Source: Ligula intestinalis
Lineage: Eukaryota; Platyhelminthes; Cestoda; Diphyllobothriidea; Diphyllobothriidae
Direction of reading: 5' to 3'
NCBI GenBank assembly: GCA_036362985.1
Contig: JAYGXS010000004.1
Coordinates: 67,586,123-67,650,122 of the forward strand
Length of the DNA: 64,000 nt
A program made the translations under genes and the position numbers. How positions within the stretch are numbered: the stretch's first letter is position 1; each line of letters opens with the position of its first letter. Of the stretch, positions 21,139-32,577 are shown in pieces. Below the pieces are notes generated by a model that was given only the letters and a program-made list of their open reading frames with translations, made no database searches and was not told where the DNA came from.

Positions 21139-21172
21139 GTGACGATGAACTCCCGTGAGAGTCTGAAAGCTC
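21139..21172 (+). ncRNA. Hammerhead-like remnant after PLE P3
   Basis: TGACGA (21140-21145), an ACTC/GAGT stem (21049-equivalent bases 21149-21152 with 21159-21162), then TGAAA and GCTC. The order and spacing resemble a minimal PLE hammerhead, but box 1 lacks the leading C and the site beyond GAAA is not GTC. Probably a decayed, inactive copy. Confidence 0.35.
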
Positions 21173-23945
21173 AGAATAACAAACAAATCGTTCCAGTGCT
21201 CGACAATTTTTCTTCTTCACTATAATCTTAACAAGAATCCTAATACAATTATCCTACATTTAACTCTTATCTTAACCCGCAGCGCCTTTTGAGTTTAGGG
21301 AAGAATACAGATAAGATGGGAGCTTCAGTTTTCAATGTCTTGAGCAGACTAAAATGATAGCAGGCAAAGAAACGTTACAGTCGGCAGGCGCGGTTATGGC
21401 TAACAAGCTCAATTAACTTAGTCTACGTTACTGCACCCCTCGGAGCATAGTTGAATCACCGATGTCGTAAAACTGCGGTACTCATTGTTGCATTTGTGTC
21501 ACATACTTGAGGCGATAAGGTGCTTGACTGTTTTATCTTACGACATCTGGATTGCACATCCAAGAAAGCTTTCATTTGCTAAATCAGCCCTCGTCGAATG
21601 TATCGGGTGAGACGTACTTAGCAGGACGTTTTTCAAGAAGACAAATTTTGAGAAAATTCAGGTCTGCAAGTCATCGTGCACTGAAGGTAAAAACACCTAG
21701 AAAATCTAATCCGATTATTCAGTTCGCGTATGCAAAGTGCTCCGACCTTTCTTAAAGTATATGCGGTTTTCCAGAATATAGTCATAACAACTAACGGTAA
21801 GAGAAATACGTAGGAATTACCCGCTTATTGTCAACACGCACGAAGATATAGGTATTTACTGACACACGTGCTATATTTTTCGGACGAAACATAAAGCAAG
21901 TACCAGGAATTGTTACTCATTCACAGAGGCAACTGAACTACGAAGGTTTGGGCCAATTCTAGGAAGCTTTTTTAAGGATTTCATCCAAAGTCAGGCATTA
22001 AATTTCTGGTAAATTAAACAAGGCAACATATAGACGGGAGTCTACCTAAGCAACAAGCAGACTGTTTGTTGGCAGCTTGTGAATTCCACTTTCTTATGAC
22101 ACGGTAGCTGCTGGATTTCAGCTCAAATTTTAATTGCAGATTTTGGACCGCGTTTGAAAACGTTTTTTTCTGAAAGATTAACTCTATGCTTGTGATTTAT
22201 TTTAATCGGAAATCAAGCAACGCAGACAAAAATGGTAATGTTAATTTAACTCCTGCAAATATACGCTGAGGTTAGCAATATAAAACTTCGGAATGTATGC
22301 ATTAAGGCAAGTGGTACCATTTTAAAAATAGTCATTTCATAGCTACTATATGCCTATCTGCACAAGAGGATCTGTATTGACAACCGTGGGTACCGAAAGA
22401 CTTCTCATTGACAGAATGGTTGATGATGTCTGCGTGTGAGGGTAATAAAACGAAAGGAACACTGAGGCATCAATACACGGCAGCAGGAACAGATCTTGCA
22501 GGCATGGTTCTTATATTAGAGATCCACTTTTCACAAGTCTTTCTTGACTTTCTATGTTTGAGGGGAAGGGCAGGGGAAGGAAAATATCCTCGAAAACTGA
22601 TCGGACCAGGCGCGGCAGCGCCTGCTATGAATCGCTCGAAGATGTAGTAGTCATCGGTGGCTGATGTAGGACACAACAAATGGCCCGAGTACAGTTTTCG
22701 TATAGGAGAAAACGAAAACGAGCCTATTCGAAGAGAGGGTTTTTAACCTCACTGGGATCCGTCTACAAAAGAGAGCGAGAGAGCGAGACACAAGGAGAAT
22801 GATCCATAAAAGTATTAGAAAATGGGCACATAAATCGTTCCGATAGGTGGTTTAAAAATACGCTTTGTTTCTGTGTTAGTCTGTGGGAGCCTGCGCTCCG
22901 TACCGCTAGCCAGGTTTTTGTGTACTCGAATGTGACAAAGTCCCCACACACCATCTTTGTCCACCGCTGCGAGAGGCCCGCGATGTCCTGCCTGTTATGT
23001 GCTCTCGATCAACTCGCTTCCAGAGGCGCAAGCTACTTTGAACCAATCGATAGGTGCCATACCCCTAAATTGGCTAAGGACACATTCCACACTCAAGGCT
23101 TCGTGGCAGCGGGCAGTTTTTCACCGAATCGACTGGCTTTTTGTATGCTGCACTTGCAGCAGCTACTTTAGCACAGTAAAGCTGCTTCAGTTCCTTCCGT
23201 CTTCCCTGACTTGTGATTTTGGGATCCTTCCGTTTTCGATACAACATCTATCCCGCGGCAATTTCTTAACGGAATCATAGTGCTATGCCCCAAATGAAAT
23301 AAGTCGTCAGTTCGTTGACGTGACCTTGTCTGAGTGACTGCGGAAACCAGCTTGTGTTTGTGCGGGACATTTACAGACCAGTACTGTACTGCTTTAAACT
23401 AACGCCACTGTTAGATGCCTTGACGTTTTATTACATGTTCCGTAGGCTCAGTGAATAATCGAAGCAAGAATCGAGTATTCGAAAGCCACTTGCTAGGCAG
23501 CTGTGCTCTGTTAGTCATCGAAAGCGAAGGAAGTGCTATTAATATCAACCTTGAATGCTCAATAGTAACTTTTTTGTAGCCTTAGAAAACACAAAAATCA
23601 ATCTCTCCTTAGCGGGTTTACACCTCGTTTGCAGGTCTCTTTACCATTTTTGATAGAGGATGTGTTCTTAGCATGCAGGTTTTAGACATGTCCTTCAACG
23701 GTATTCGCTAGTAACTTGACTGATCGCACTATGCAAAACACTCCTTGGAAACTTCACACAAATATAAACAACAGAATTAGCATACACCTACACATCTCAC
23801 TTTAACGAGCAACTACGCTACGGTGACAAACCCCCTACCTATACCGGAAGCGGCCCGTGGGAAGGTCGATAGGCCTTGTTTAAGAAGTCCGAGTTCATTT
23901 GGGAAATTTAGCGGTAATGCGCAAACGGATGGCCACACTAGACGC
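21173..23945. other. Unclassified DNA with short simple repeats
   Basis: I recognise no coding family. A degenerate CCTAA-rich stretch lies at 21225-21290 and a GA-rich run at 22766-22790. Frames such as 22408-22647, 22957-23280 and 22763-22954 show no domain. It contains at most very old repeat remnants. Confidence 0.3.
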
Positions 23946-23989
23946 TAAATGCCTCTCAACGCCATCCTGATCAAAGTAATTAGCACTTT

Positions 23990-24534
23990 ACTTTTAGCCT
24001 CTGTGCCTGGAAAAGCTGAAGTCAGCTGTGTGCGGTACTATAGTCAATGGTCTGCTCTCAAATTCAATTACAGTACCTCTGTTGCCAATAGAGGTGAATA
24101 TGCGAATTCCAGGAAGCAGTTCAGAAGAAGAAGCGATCACTGGAACAAGAGTTTACCGGGTCTGGTACAGTTGTGGACAAAGCAACTATGTCGGAGAAAC
24201 CGGAAGATTACTCTGGACGCGAATGGCCGAGCATGCAGCGGTGGTGAGAAAGAAAGACGTAAACTCCCAGGTTGCAGCTCACTCGACGGGACCTGGCCAT
24301 ATTTTCAAGTTTGACGAGGCCAAACTCCTCGCCAGAGGTGATAACTGCGTGAACCGCGAGCTGCTCGAGTCATGGTTCTCAGGCCCTCGGTCCATTAACA
24401 GGCGCAACGATTTGGCGTTTCCCTATTGTGTGTTGAGACAGTACCTGAGCAAGAGAATCAGTCACGTGCGAAGGGCCGAGCTGAGCAGCAACAACTCAGA
24501 CGACAATGAGCATAATTATCTGGAAATTACCTAG
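23990..24534 (+). pseudogene. Penelope-type GIY-YIG endonuclease (P4), well preserved
   Basis: The frame ending at 24534 holds a clear domain: TGTRVYRVWYSCGQSNYVGE and TGRLLWTRMAEHAAVVRK, then DVNSQVAAHSTGPGHIFKFD, AKLLARGDNCVNRELLESWF, and a C-terminal SINRRNDLAFPY. The Tyr of VYRV, the YVG, the Arg of WTRMAEH and the Glu of NRELLESW are all present, so the catalytic set looks intact. The RT part is missing; only about 80 residues of unlike sequence precede it. It belongs to the subtype with YVGETGR, unlike P1 (HIGRT). A hammerhead-like motif follows at 24747. Confidence 0.87.
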
Positions 24535-24746
24535 GCCGAATCTAAGACGGACAAGGAAATCACTGAAATTAATGGGTCGAATGCGGAGTGTCAATCCAGT
24601 GCCGCACCAATTAAGATTCAAGCGGTAGCTACAGAACTGGATAATTATCGTACGCACGCAGATGACCACTATGAACTATCAATACCGTGTAACCTCTGCA
24701 TGTTTCAATCCTATCTAAGCATGACTACTTCTATGATGCCATTGCT

Positions 24747-24781
24747 TATGATTAAGGATTCTCAACGGAATCCGAAACATC
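24747..24781 (+). ncRNA. Hammerhead-ribozyme-like motif downstream of PLE P4
   Basis: Box 1-like TGATTA (24749-24754) is followed by a perfect 6-bp stem, GGATTC (24756-24761) with GAATCC (24768-24773). Box 2 GAAA (24774-24777) and CATC (24778-24781) come next. After GAAA, A-CA-U-C fits the one-pair stem III and NUH site typical of PLE hammerheads. Box 1 departs from CTGATGA, so self-cleavage is doubtful. This is the best match in the window. Confidence 0.5.
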
Positions 24782-24805
24782 AGGAAAATAAATCCCATGT
24801 TTCAG

Positions 24806-24858
24806 TGATCTCTTCGTCTTCTTTTTCTTTTTCTTCTTCTTCTTCTTCTTCATCTGAG
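24806..24858 (+). repeat. TTC/TCT microsatellite
   Basis: A polypyrimidine run made mostly of TCT/TTC units, just after the hammerhead-like motif. Confidence 0.9.
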
Positions 24859-25079
24859 TAACTACGTTCAGTATGCAGTCATTTCATAGATGGATTTATC
24901 GAAATGAGAAAATGCCTGCTAAAAAGGATGATTAGAGATTACACATAGAAGATAATCCTTGCGATAAAATACCTGTGCAAGTCCAGCTGACTCGTAAACC
25001 CTGGGTTCTTCTCCACCAGGAGAGAATTCAACAGGCGACCCATTCACATTGCTCAATGGCCTATTTAAAGTCGGAGGAA

Positions 25080-25295
25080 ATAAAAGAATTAAAAGGCTGG
25101 GAATGCCACAGTTTGACACAGAGGAAGAGTAGGTTCGAAAACATCGGCCTATTCCAGCATAGTATAACAAAGTTACAAACTAAATTGAATGTTGCAACAA
25201 TTTCCATGAGAGATTTCAGAAGAGTATTTGGCAAGCAACCGTTAACTTTCAATGAATTCTCCTCAGGCCATTACATTTATATGGGAAGGCGATAA
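25080..25295 (+). repeat. R3-related coding-like segment
   Basis: The frame 24975-25295 ends in FRRVFGKQPLTFNEFSSGHY and IYMGRR, which aligns with FRRLIGKH...DKFSSSLYIYM at 17255-17335. A DNA-level match to its last 55 bp also occurs at 25976-26035 (minus), directly upstream of PLE fragment P5. That context suggests part of a Penelope-like element, but the segment is not a domain I know. Confidence 0.45.
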
Positions 25296-25704
25296 AGGGT
25301 TACATATGGGCAACTATGTTCATAATTACAGGCAAATTAGTCATGGAAATAGGGGAGTTTACAGTATTCGGCTTGTTACGAGGCAATGCGTGGGAGGGGT
25401 GATGAGGGAGATAATGCAGAAAGAAGCAGGCAGTTATGTAACAGTTGGCCATGTCAAGCTCAGGGCATACAGGAGGTTCCTGTGCGCGCACGAAACCGGT
25501 TTTCTCAACCGGATTGCGGTTGCTTCTGCTGCTGCTACCAAACGCTGACCCAGGGACTTTAAGTAATTTGGTAGGACCTTGAAAATTACCTTGGAGGCTT
25601 TTCGTTGGGGTCCACAGGATATCGGGAGTCAACCATGTGGACACGGATGGTGCTTTTGATGCTTATGACTTCACCTTTGTTCAGCCATGTTTTTTTGATA
25701 AGCG

Positions 25705-26035
25705 CTAAGTCATGCAACCGATATAACCTGCCCCACAGGAGCAAGTAAATGAGTAAATGCACGTAGAAGTGGTCTGAGCTGGCAGCCTATCCTTACTTTC
25801 GCCGTGCAGAACCGGATTAATTGAGAATAACATCCGACATTTCCCTGCTGGGAAGGTTCGTGATACGGCTTCGTTGAGGAGTTCGCTTGCCACATCCCTT
25901 AAAAGGGGACTTGAGGGAATAGTGTCTTCTTTTTCACAATGAACGTACTGGTTTTGTCCGCATTAGACCTGTTTCGCCCTTTCCATATAAATGCGATAGC
26001 CCGAGGAGACTTTATCGAAAGTTTACGTACGCTCG
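25705..26035 (-). pseudogene. Penelope-type linker and GIY-YIG start (P5)
   Basis: The minus strand reads VKKKTLFPQVPFKG-like sequence near 25920, then VSRTFPAGKCRMLFS, HGESKDRLPAQTTSTCIYSF and TCSCGAGYIG. This aligns with P1 (VKKKRIFIRVPFQGEG to CSCGAGHIGRTS). The YIG is intact here, unlike in P1. The match ends at CMT near 25705, so the rest of the endonuclease is lost. P1 and P5 are the same PLE subfamily. Confidence 0.75.
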
Positions 26036-26559
26036 CTAAATCAAATGTGTACGTGAGCAATTCAAGTATATTCGATTAAATATGAAAATGTCATTTCTTA
26101 ATTATCGTTTAAATCCGATCCCTACTGTTAAGTTTATTTTAATTAAGATCAAAATCTGCAGAGGTAGTCTATTTTCCCTCCCGACCAGATTACACCAAAA
26201 GCGTTTCTAAAAGATGAAAATTAAGAAACGGAGTCGAGGCATATGACCTACTGTGATGCTACCTTATTTTTTCGGAATAACAAGACATCGAAAAATGATG
26301 CTTTTTGTTTTATCAGAAATGACTCCTAACGCCATAAAATAACTCTCTCACATGCAAACTTCATAGTTCTAAACATCGGTCTGTTTTCCCATGAGTAGCT
26401 TTTGTGTTTATATTTGGCATCCAATTTTCTTCATAAGCCAATAAAAATAAGGTAGAGCGGTTAATGTGCTCCCCGCCCCATCTACAGCATGTAAAATGAA
26501 ATGAGATGATCCGTTATACTGGTTGCCTTGCGCAGAGAGAAATGAAGGTAAATTTAAAG

Positions 26560-27180
26560 GTAGCAAAAGCAGCAAGATTTATTGGATCCGTGACATTTTG
26601 AGAGGGCTCTTCAGTTGCTGCCTCGCCCTGCATAACGTGAATCACGTAAGAGAAAATACAAATTGAATTCATACAGAAAAATTGACACAAACAACAAGAT
26701 CAAAAGAAATAGTCAAGAGGCTAATCAATAACATCAGAAAGCTTAAACGCTATAGGCAGCAAACACGGAGGAAAGACGTCTAAGGTTAGAAGTTGGGAGG
26801 GGAATGTGTAACCAGAGAGCTCGGCAGAGTTAGGCTCACTACATGCTCCAGCTGTTTACATAGGCCGAATTTGGACCGCCGTATGTAGGCTGCCGCTAGG
26901 TAGCGTAAGCTACGAGCTGTATGTACCCGAACAAGTATTTGGAAATAAATTTTGGGGTCAACAGAATGACCCATGTCTAGCGGATGTTCAGTAATCGATG
27001 AACGCGGAATTCTGTTTTGTTGTTTCAATAACCAGCTAGGTAAATGCTCCTTAGCTCCGGCGGCCAATTGCCGTTGCGTTTGCCCTATGTACTTGCATCC
27101 GCAAGTGCATGCGAATTCGTAAACGCAGGGTGAAGTGGCGTGCAAAGTCAAGGCATATTTCTCATTAGGAATAAGCAGGG
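26560..27180 (-). pseudogene. Penelope-type GIY-YIG endonuclease and 3' UTR (P6)
   Basis: Frame 26786-27151 (minus) holds SPCVYEFACTCGCKYIGQTQ, RQLAAGAKEHLPSWL, SSITEHPLDMGHSVD and a RSLRYLAAAYIR segment. CVYEF and YIGQT are the GIY and YIG motifs. The Arg normally before the KEHLP block reads Gly (AAGAKEH), so the enzyme is probably dead. About 170 bp past the stop (minus) is a hammerhead-like motif at 26592-26614. Together these look like a PLE 3' end with its terminal ribozyme region. It is a third PLE subtype in the window. Confidence 0.8.
26592..26614 (-). ncRNA. Hammerhead-like motif at the 3' end of P6
   Basis: Minus strand: CTGAAGA (26608-26614), an 8-base GCCCTCTC, AAAA (26596-26599) and TGTC (26592-26595). 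It parallels the plus-strand motif at 27485-27507 base for base, except AAAA for GAAA and TGTC for CGTC. Upstream GCAGCAA could pair with TTGCTGC about 16 bases past the motif. Likely a decayed copy. Confidence 0.45.
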
Positions 27181-27484
27181 CTTTCGTTGGATTGCAAATT
27201 AAGAGTTCGGCAGCATATTAAGTGCTTTCAGTGGCGTCGAGAAGGCATCTCTTGTTGGTTTTCAGAATGTTATCGCCCTAAAAGGGCAAGGAAATGAAAA
27301 CAGGCTTGTTATGTGCATACTGCTGAATCATATAAGGTTATTAAGGTTTACTATACTTGTCTAGAAACTGGATTGGATGTCCCCACTTCAATAGGGTATC
27401 GTTGAGGCTGGCTTATTCAGCATCCAATGTATGCATAGAAAAGATTTTCTGCTCCTCTGGAATAGAGTCTATACCAAGCTGCAA
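27181..27484. other. Unclassified spacer, possibly more of P6
   Basis: On the minus strand this would be the region upstream of the P6 endonuclease. I could not align it with the P1 linker. No other signal. Confidence 0.3.
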
Positions 27485-27507
27485 CTGAAGAGCTCACTCG
27501 AAACGTC
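27485..27507 (+). ncRNA. Hammerhead-like motif, plus strand
   Basis: CTGAAGA (27485-27491), GCTCACTC (27492-27499), GAAA (27500-27503), CGTC (27504-27507). Box 2 and the minimal A-CG-U-C stem III with a GUC cleavage site are intact; box 1 fits CTGANGA. Stem II is weak. The following bases (CACCAATA, CGCTG, TTTTTGCC) parallel those after the P6 motif. Confidence 0.5.
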
Positions 27508-27539
27508 ATGGCACCAATACATCTCGCTGTTTTTGCCAG

Positions 27540-28080
27540 CTGCAACTGTTAAGGTTAGGATTTGTGTCAATGACAGGGTTCTTGTTCAAATGAAGTTAGC
27601 GATAAGGTTACGAATACGGTTAAGGTGTAGGTTAACGCTAGGATTTGAGCAGAACGCGGGGCTAGGTGCCCCCGTGTGATACGAAGGAGAAGAAACCCTC
27701 AAACGATTCCCGACGAACATAACTGCGTAATAAAAACGGGCTTACCGTGATTAATAAGTAAGGAAAGGGGTGAGGTGAATGATTGATTTGTGAGCGTCAT
27801 GGGAGTCGAGAAAATACTATCGTTAAGAATAGTGATATCTGTATGCAGACTTACGCATCCGCGTTTTGCATTTGATCTCGTTTATACTGATAATGGAGCA
27901 TCTGCGCAGATGGGGCTAGCTTACGCTCCTCTGGTGGTTGTACATACTGTGGCATGTAGCTGGATTGGTAGGGAGGTGGGTTTCCCGGCGCCGGCTCACT
28001 GTAGCGGTTCGCCCTCTTTTCTTTAGCTTCCTTCTTTTCCTTTTCCTTTTTGCTTAAAATTTAAAAAGACCATGAAATCA
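27540..28080. other. Degenerate GGTTAR-rich tract and unclassified DNA
   Basis: From 27546 to 27650 the sequence repeats GGTTA, GGTTAC, GGTTAAGG and similar strings, a decayed telomere-like or minisatellite pattern. The remainder (to 28080) has no recognised feature. Confidence 0.4.
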
Positions 28081-28090
28081 ACGTGCGGTA

Positions 28091-28115
28091 AATATATATA
28101 TATATATATATATAT
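28091..28115. repeat. AT microsatellite
   Basis: An uninterrupted TA dinucleotide run of about 12 units. Confidence 0.95.
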
Positions 28116-28119
28116 TGGT

Positions 28120-28440
28120 GCCAGTTACGTGTAAGGCTGCCAAAGGCGGCGTGGATGAATAGGAAACAGTGCTGGATGCCCACTGATGAAGGTTCACCCA
28201 ACCGCTAACGAAACTCATCTGCCCCCCGCTCTGCCTGGGGTCTCGACAGGGGCCCTGACAGCCATAGCAGTGTGATGAACCTTCGTCAATGAGTGTCAAT
28301 ATCCCTCGATATAACCCGGCAGAACAACGAGCTCGTGGCTCAATAGCTAGGTCGTTTGACTGATCAAAAAAGGTCACGAATTCGAGGCTTGGGTGGGACG
28401 CCACTTGGGTCTTAGCATGTGGCGGAAAGCCACAATGCCT
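28120..28440 (+). mobile_element. tRNA-like SINE-type unit with an inverted repeat
   Basis: CACTGATGAAGGTTCA at about 28179-28194 is mirrored by TGAACCTTCGTCAATGAGTG at about 28275-28294. Just after it, GTGGCTCAATAGCTAGG (about 28334) and a B-box-like ACGAATTCGAGGC about 35 bp later resemble tRNA internal promoter boxes. The pattern suits a tRNA-derived SINE, but the B box is imperfect and there is no second copy in the window. Confidence 0.4.
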
Positions 28441-30030
28441 ATCCGCCCTTCTTTTTTCCAAGGTTCGCTGCCCCAAAGTCGTGTCGTCACTAAAAACTTT
28501 AACAATGCTTTTTACACTGGCACCTCCGTCCCCCGAGGCTTGTCCTCGCAGCTGCTTCTAGCTAAGCGATACCAGCTGCGTCGACGCCCCCTGTTCTTCG
28601 GCGTGCCGGCGGATCCGACATTTGACCTCAGCTCATTCAGCCACACACTCAAGTGCGCACATACCCACGTATACACGTGCATCCAAATAAGCACGACTGA
28701 CAAAGTGCCGCTTAAATACACCACCCCTCGGCCGATGCAGCGAAGACCTCTACAGACGGCATCCGCTTGGGAAATTGCAACACACCAAAAACAACACTTA
28801 AACTTGATTCACCATCCGACTTAAGCAACTGTCGCCACCCCCAACACAACACACTGTCGAGGCTCTCAGGCCTGGCTGAACGCAGTCAGGACCAGCCCTG
28901 GTTTCACCAGTAGCCACTGCCACCTGAGACAGCAACCCTCATTCTGGTGACCCTTGTCTTTTTACTCCAACCAGGGAGTCGACCTTATGATTGTAGTGAT
29001 CTAGGCATAACCACTACTTAGAAACCTACAGGTATGACCTGCTGACGACAGCGATGCCCTCCCGTACGCTATGGTCATTGCACCCGGACGGTTGCTGTCA
29101 TCCAGATCTCACCCGTCAGCCCCTGAAACAGCGCAGCGGTCATGTTGCGGGCAAGCGTTCTTACATGCAGCACGTTGAGGTCGCTGCTGCTAAAGTCACT
29201 CGCAGACATGGAAGCCAAGAAAATCAACAAGGAATAGCTTGAAAAGCTCAGTCAGTCACGCTTGGGGAACTTTCGTACCAAGCTAGCAAATAAAGTGAAA
29301 GGTCTTAAAAATGTATCACCAGACATAAGGTCAACCGTCTGGAGTGAGCCATCCATGCATCGATGCAACATCTAGATGTTAATTAAACTCTTTACTGAAA
29401 TTCTCAAACATGACAGTCATGCTTAATGTGCGTTTCCTGAACGTTTTTGTGAAGAAGGTTTACTCATAGGAATTCCGATAACTAATGACATGAGAAGGTC
29501 AGCACAGTTTAGCACGTGTTCGTCATCATTATGACTCTTTTTGGCCTTGGCAACGCAGCACGTGATTAGTCGTCACTGAGCACTGATAGTAAATCAAAAT
29601 GGAAATGTGCGTACTTTTTTCCCTCATGTTTCTAGTTAAGTAAACAATATTCAACACCAGTTCAATGGCTATCCCACTACACAAAATAGCGCTTGTTGTG
29701 CCGAGCCAGAACGAAATTAACCTTGGCTCATGACGTGTATAACTCAAGCTGTGATAGGTGCGTGTGAGTCCTTTAGCATCAACAAATGACCGCACAGCAC
29801 ACAAAGAAAACCCTCAACGCGGCGACAGGCCTTGGGCCCAAATTCATGACCAGTGGGAAGGGAGAACGTTCGGTAGGTAAGTGGAAAGGAGAAGAGGCTC
29901 AGCGGTAGATCCCAACGCGACTTAATGTATACAGAAAGCAGTATTTGGTAAGGCAGAAGAATATGAATCCCTAAGGAATACAGGCAGCATACCACTAAAT
30001 TAAGGAACGGCACCTATGAGCGTGTTCGGA
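28441..30030. other. Unclassified DNA
   Basis: The 143-codon frame 28393-28824 (plus) and its shadow show no domain. No repeat match noticed. Confidence 0.3.
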
Positions 30031-30062
30031 TCCTAACCCTAACCATGACCTTAACCCTAATC
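30031..30062. repeat. Interstitial telomere-like CCCTAA tract
   Basis: Three CCCTAA/CCCTAAC-type units with variants, 32 bp in all. The canonical metazoan telomere unit is TTAGGG. Confidence 0.7.
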
Positions 30063-32570
30063 TCTCCGAAAACAGTACGAAACCACCTTAAGTACGGAGG
30101 TTACTATTCCGGTCCCATTTTTAGCACAAACTGTGACCTTGAGGGAGAGCAAAATACGGTGGAATGACTGTATGCTATGACAAAACGCCAGATCAACGGT
30201 TGGCAAGAGGAATCAGGATTGAGTTCGAAAAATCAATGAATGATTGTTTAAATTTTTTTCCTTGAGGTAATATAATATGAAGGGATTACGAAAATCAGTT
30301 CGGTGGGCCTCAACCAGACACGGTTTAACTTGTAAAAAGATTGCGTCGCAATTTTGGAAAAACGTCGCAAAGCAAAATCACCGATATAGTAAAGGTACTA
30401 ACTCACAAAGTGTGAACGAAAATTGTGAAATATCCTTTTTACTAACAACTTTCACTTGGAAATCACTTGTTTGATGCATTTTAAAACAAAATGCACCCAA
30501 GATTCAAGTAAATAGCTTTGAGGAGTAGTAATTTGCAACTAAATGAGGCCAAGAAAGAATAGTTTCGTGCATTTTTTCTTTAACATCTATTTTTATTTAT
30601 AAAAGCACCGAAAGTCAGTGAGAAAATTTACTGCCGGAGGCCGGATGAGACTGCATTATGAAAAATATTACCATTCTACTTAAGTAGCTTGTTCATATCG
30701 AGAGCACGTTTCGGAATTTAGGCTGACATCAAATGAGCTGGAAAAGCTTCTGCATTAGAGGTGGTTTAGAAGGCTATGTATATTAAGAACGTGTTGGCTC
30801 TAAGTTAACCCAGGCCAAATTCCGTTTAGAGTGCATTTGTTCCCAAGGCCTGGCGGGTACTTAAAATACTGAGATTTTGTCCTCTGAATTACCAGCCTTG
30901 GTAAATAACGGAGGGGTCTTGCATATAGCGATATATAGAAACAACGCAATCTACAAGCTGCATTCAAAACAAACCCGACCTGATGTCGTCAGCAGTAAGA
31001 AAAACGGCTACAATGCAAAACTGAAATTTTGAAACCTCACTGAGTAATAAAAAGGTAAAATGACAGCGTGTCGGCATGATTCTTTGAAAGATATGGATCG
31101 TGTTACTTCAGTTATCCCAACCCTAGCCCTTGAAAACATAAAAATGACAATATGGTCTCCCTGCTTCCTTGGTTAACCATAGCATAATACTAGCAACAAA
31201 ATATTGCTTTCCAAAAGTCCTTACGATTCGCCCTTTTAATCAAGTAATTTAACCGACAAACACATGTCCTAGGAGAAATCATAAAATTTGATAGTTCAAA
31301 TGAGCTTTTTACGAGAATTTTCTGATTTGAGGAAGTAAAAATGAAAGGACTCTACAGCTTTCGAACCCATTGCGACTACAAATGAGAAATGGTCAATAAT
31401 CGGTCAAAACGTACGAGAACTCTGGAATGGTAGTTTTTGGTAAATTTGCCGTCATCATCCAGTGCTGCTTTAAATGTCAATTCTAGCTCATCCAAGGCCA
31501 GAACTCAAATTCGGTCATGATCGAGTATTGCAAAAAAAGCATTCCATCTTGGGGGAAGCACCGGATTCATGCTGCATAAACTGAGATCAGCGTACCGTGG
31601 CAACGCTCATAAACGTATCTGGATGGGATATTATTAATGTTAGCGGACTGGCAGTGAATGAATGGCTGTGTCTGGCGAGCGAGTTGGCAGATTCTCCGCA
31701 AGTCTGCTTTAACTCCTGTTTTCGTTCAGGGTAGAGTTGCTTCTGTCTGTTTCTGTTGTTGCCTTCGTGTTGCTTGCCCAGTTTGCCTGAGTGTCTGCTT
31801 CGGCTTGCTTCAGCGTTTGCTGTGGTTTGTTGGAGCACTAGGTGCCCATCGTCGAAATCGACGGAAGGACTGTCGGGTCGTAAATGCTCAGTAACCAGCT
31901 GGGTCCGGAAGCGCACTTCAGCTGCGCGAAAACAAAGGCCTGACATAAACAGTAATGACGGGAAATAAAAAATCTCGATTCCAGTGTCTTCTATCCCCCC
32001 CAGATATTTTCCCCTAAGGCCGAGATCTTCGAGATCTCACCTTAACAAAGGGATTTTTCATCTTACAAAAACGAATACCGAAAACATGCTGAGGGCTAGT
32101 TGTCAAAGTATGACCAAATACAGTTTGGATTATTTTATAACGAAATCTTTTTGCACGGCTATAGATCACAGAACTCTAGAACTTGTCGAACTAGCTTGAC
32201 GGAAACCAATTTTTCTGCATGAGCCGTGATAGACTGTTTAAACAATCTGGTCTTCTCTGCACCTTCTTCATCCATATAACAATACGTTAAAAAGGGTGTT
32301 CGCGTAAAGATTAGCCTTATCAGCGATGACGAGCTCAAAGGATCAAAGGACTACTACTCAACGCATTTACGAAACATGACTTAGGTGTAGACGTGGTAGC
32401 ACATTTTGCAACACACATCGATTAAGGATAGTTAATTGGCCATTCATTTTGTACGCCCGACTCTCGTGCTGGGAGATTAATGGAACATACGATTTCGCAC
32501 GCCCTAAGTCACGTGCCAACGTGTCTCCAGAACACTCCTTAAATCACCATACTGCCCAACAAACTATCCT
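30063..32570. other. AT-rich DNA, no gene recognised
   Basis: Short frames only. The overlapping frames at 31587-31946 (minus) and 31658-31968 (plus) have no family signature. A small palindrome GAGATCTTCGAGATCTC lies at 32022-32038. Nothing else seen. Confidence 0.35.
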
Positions 32571-32577
32571 CCTTCTG

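Noticed and set aside
28393..28824. 143-codon plus frame as a host gene
   Set aside because: No domain, starts inside a SINE-like unit, and has no splice or promoter evidence.
31587..31968. Overlapping frames on both strands as genes
   Set aside because: Both strands are open over the same GC-richer block; composition alone explains it.
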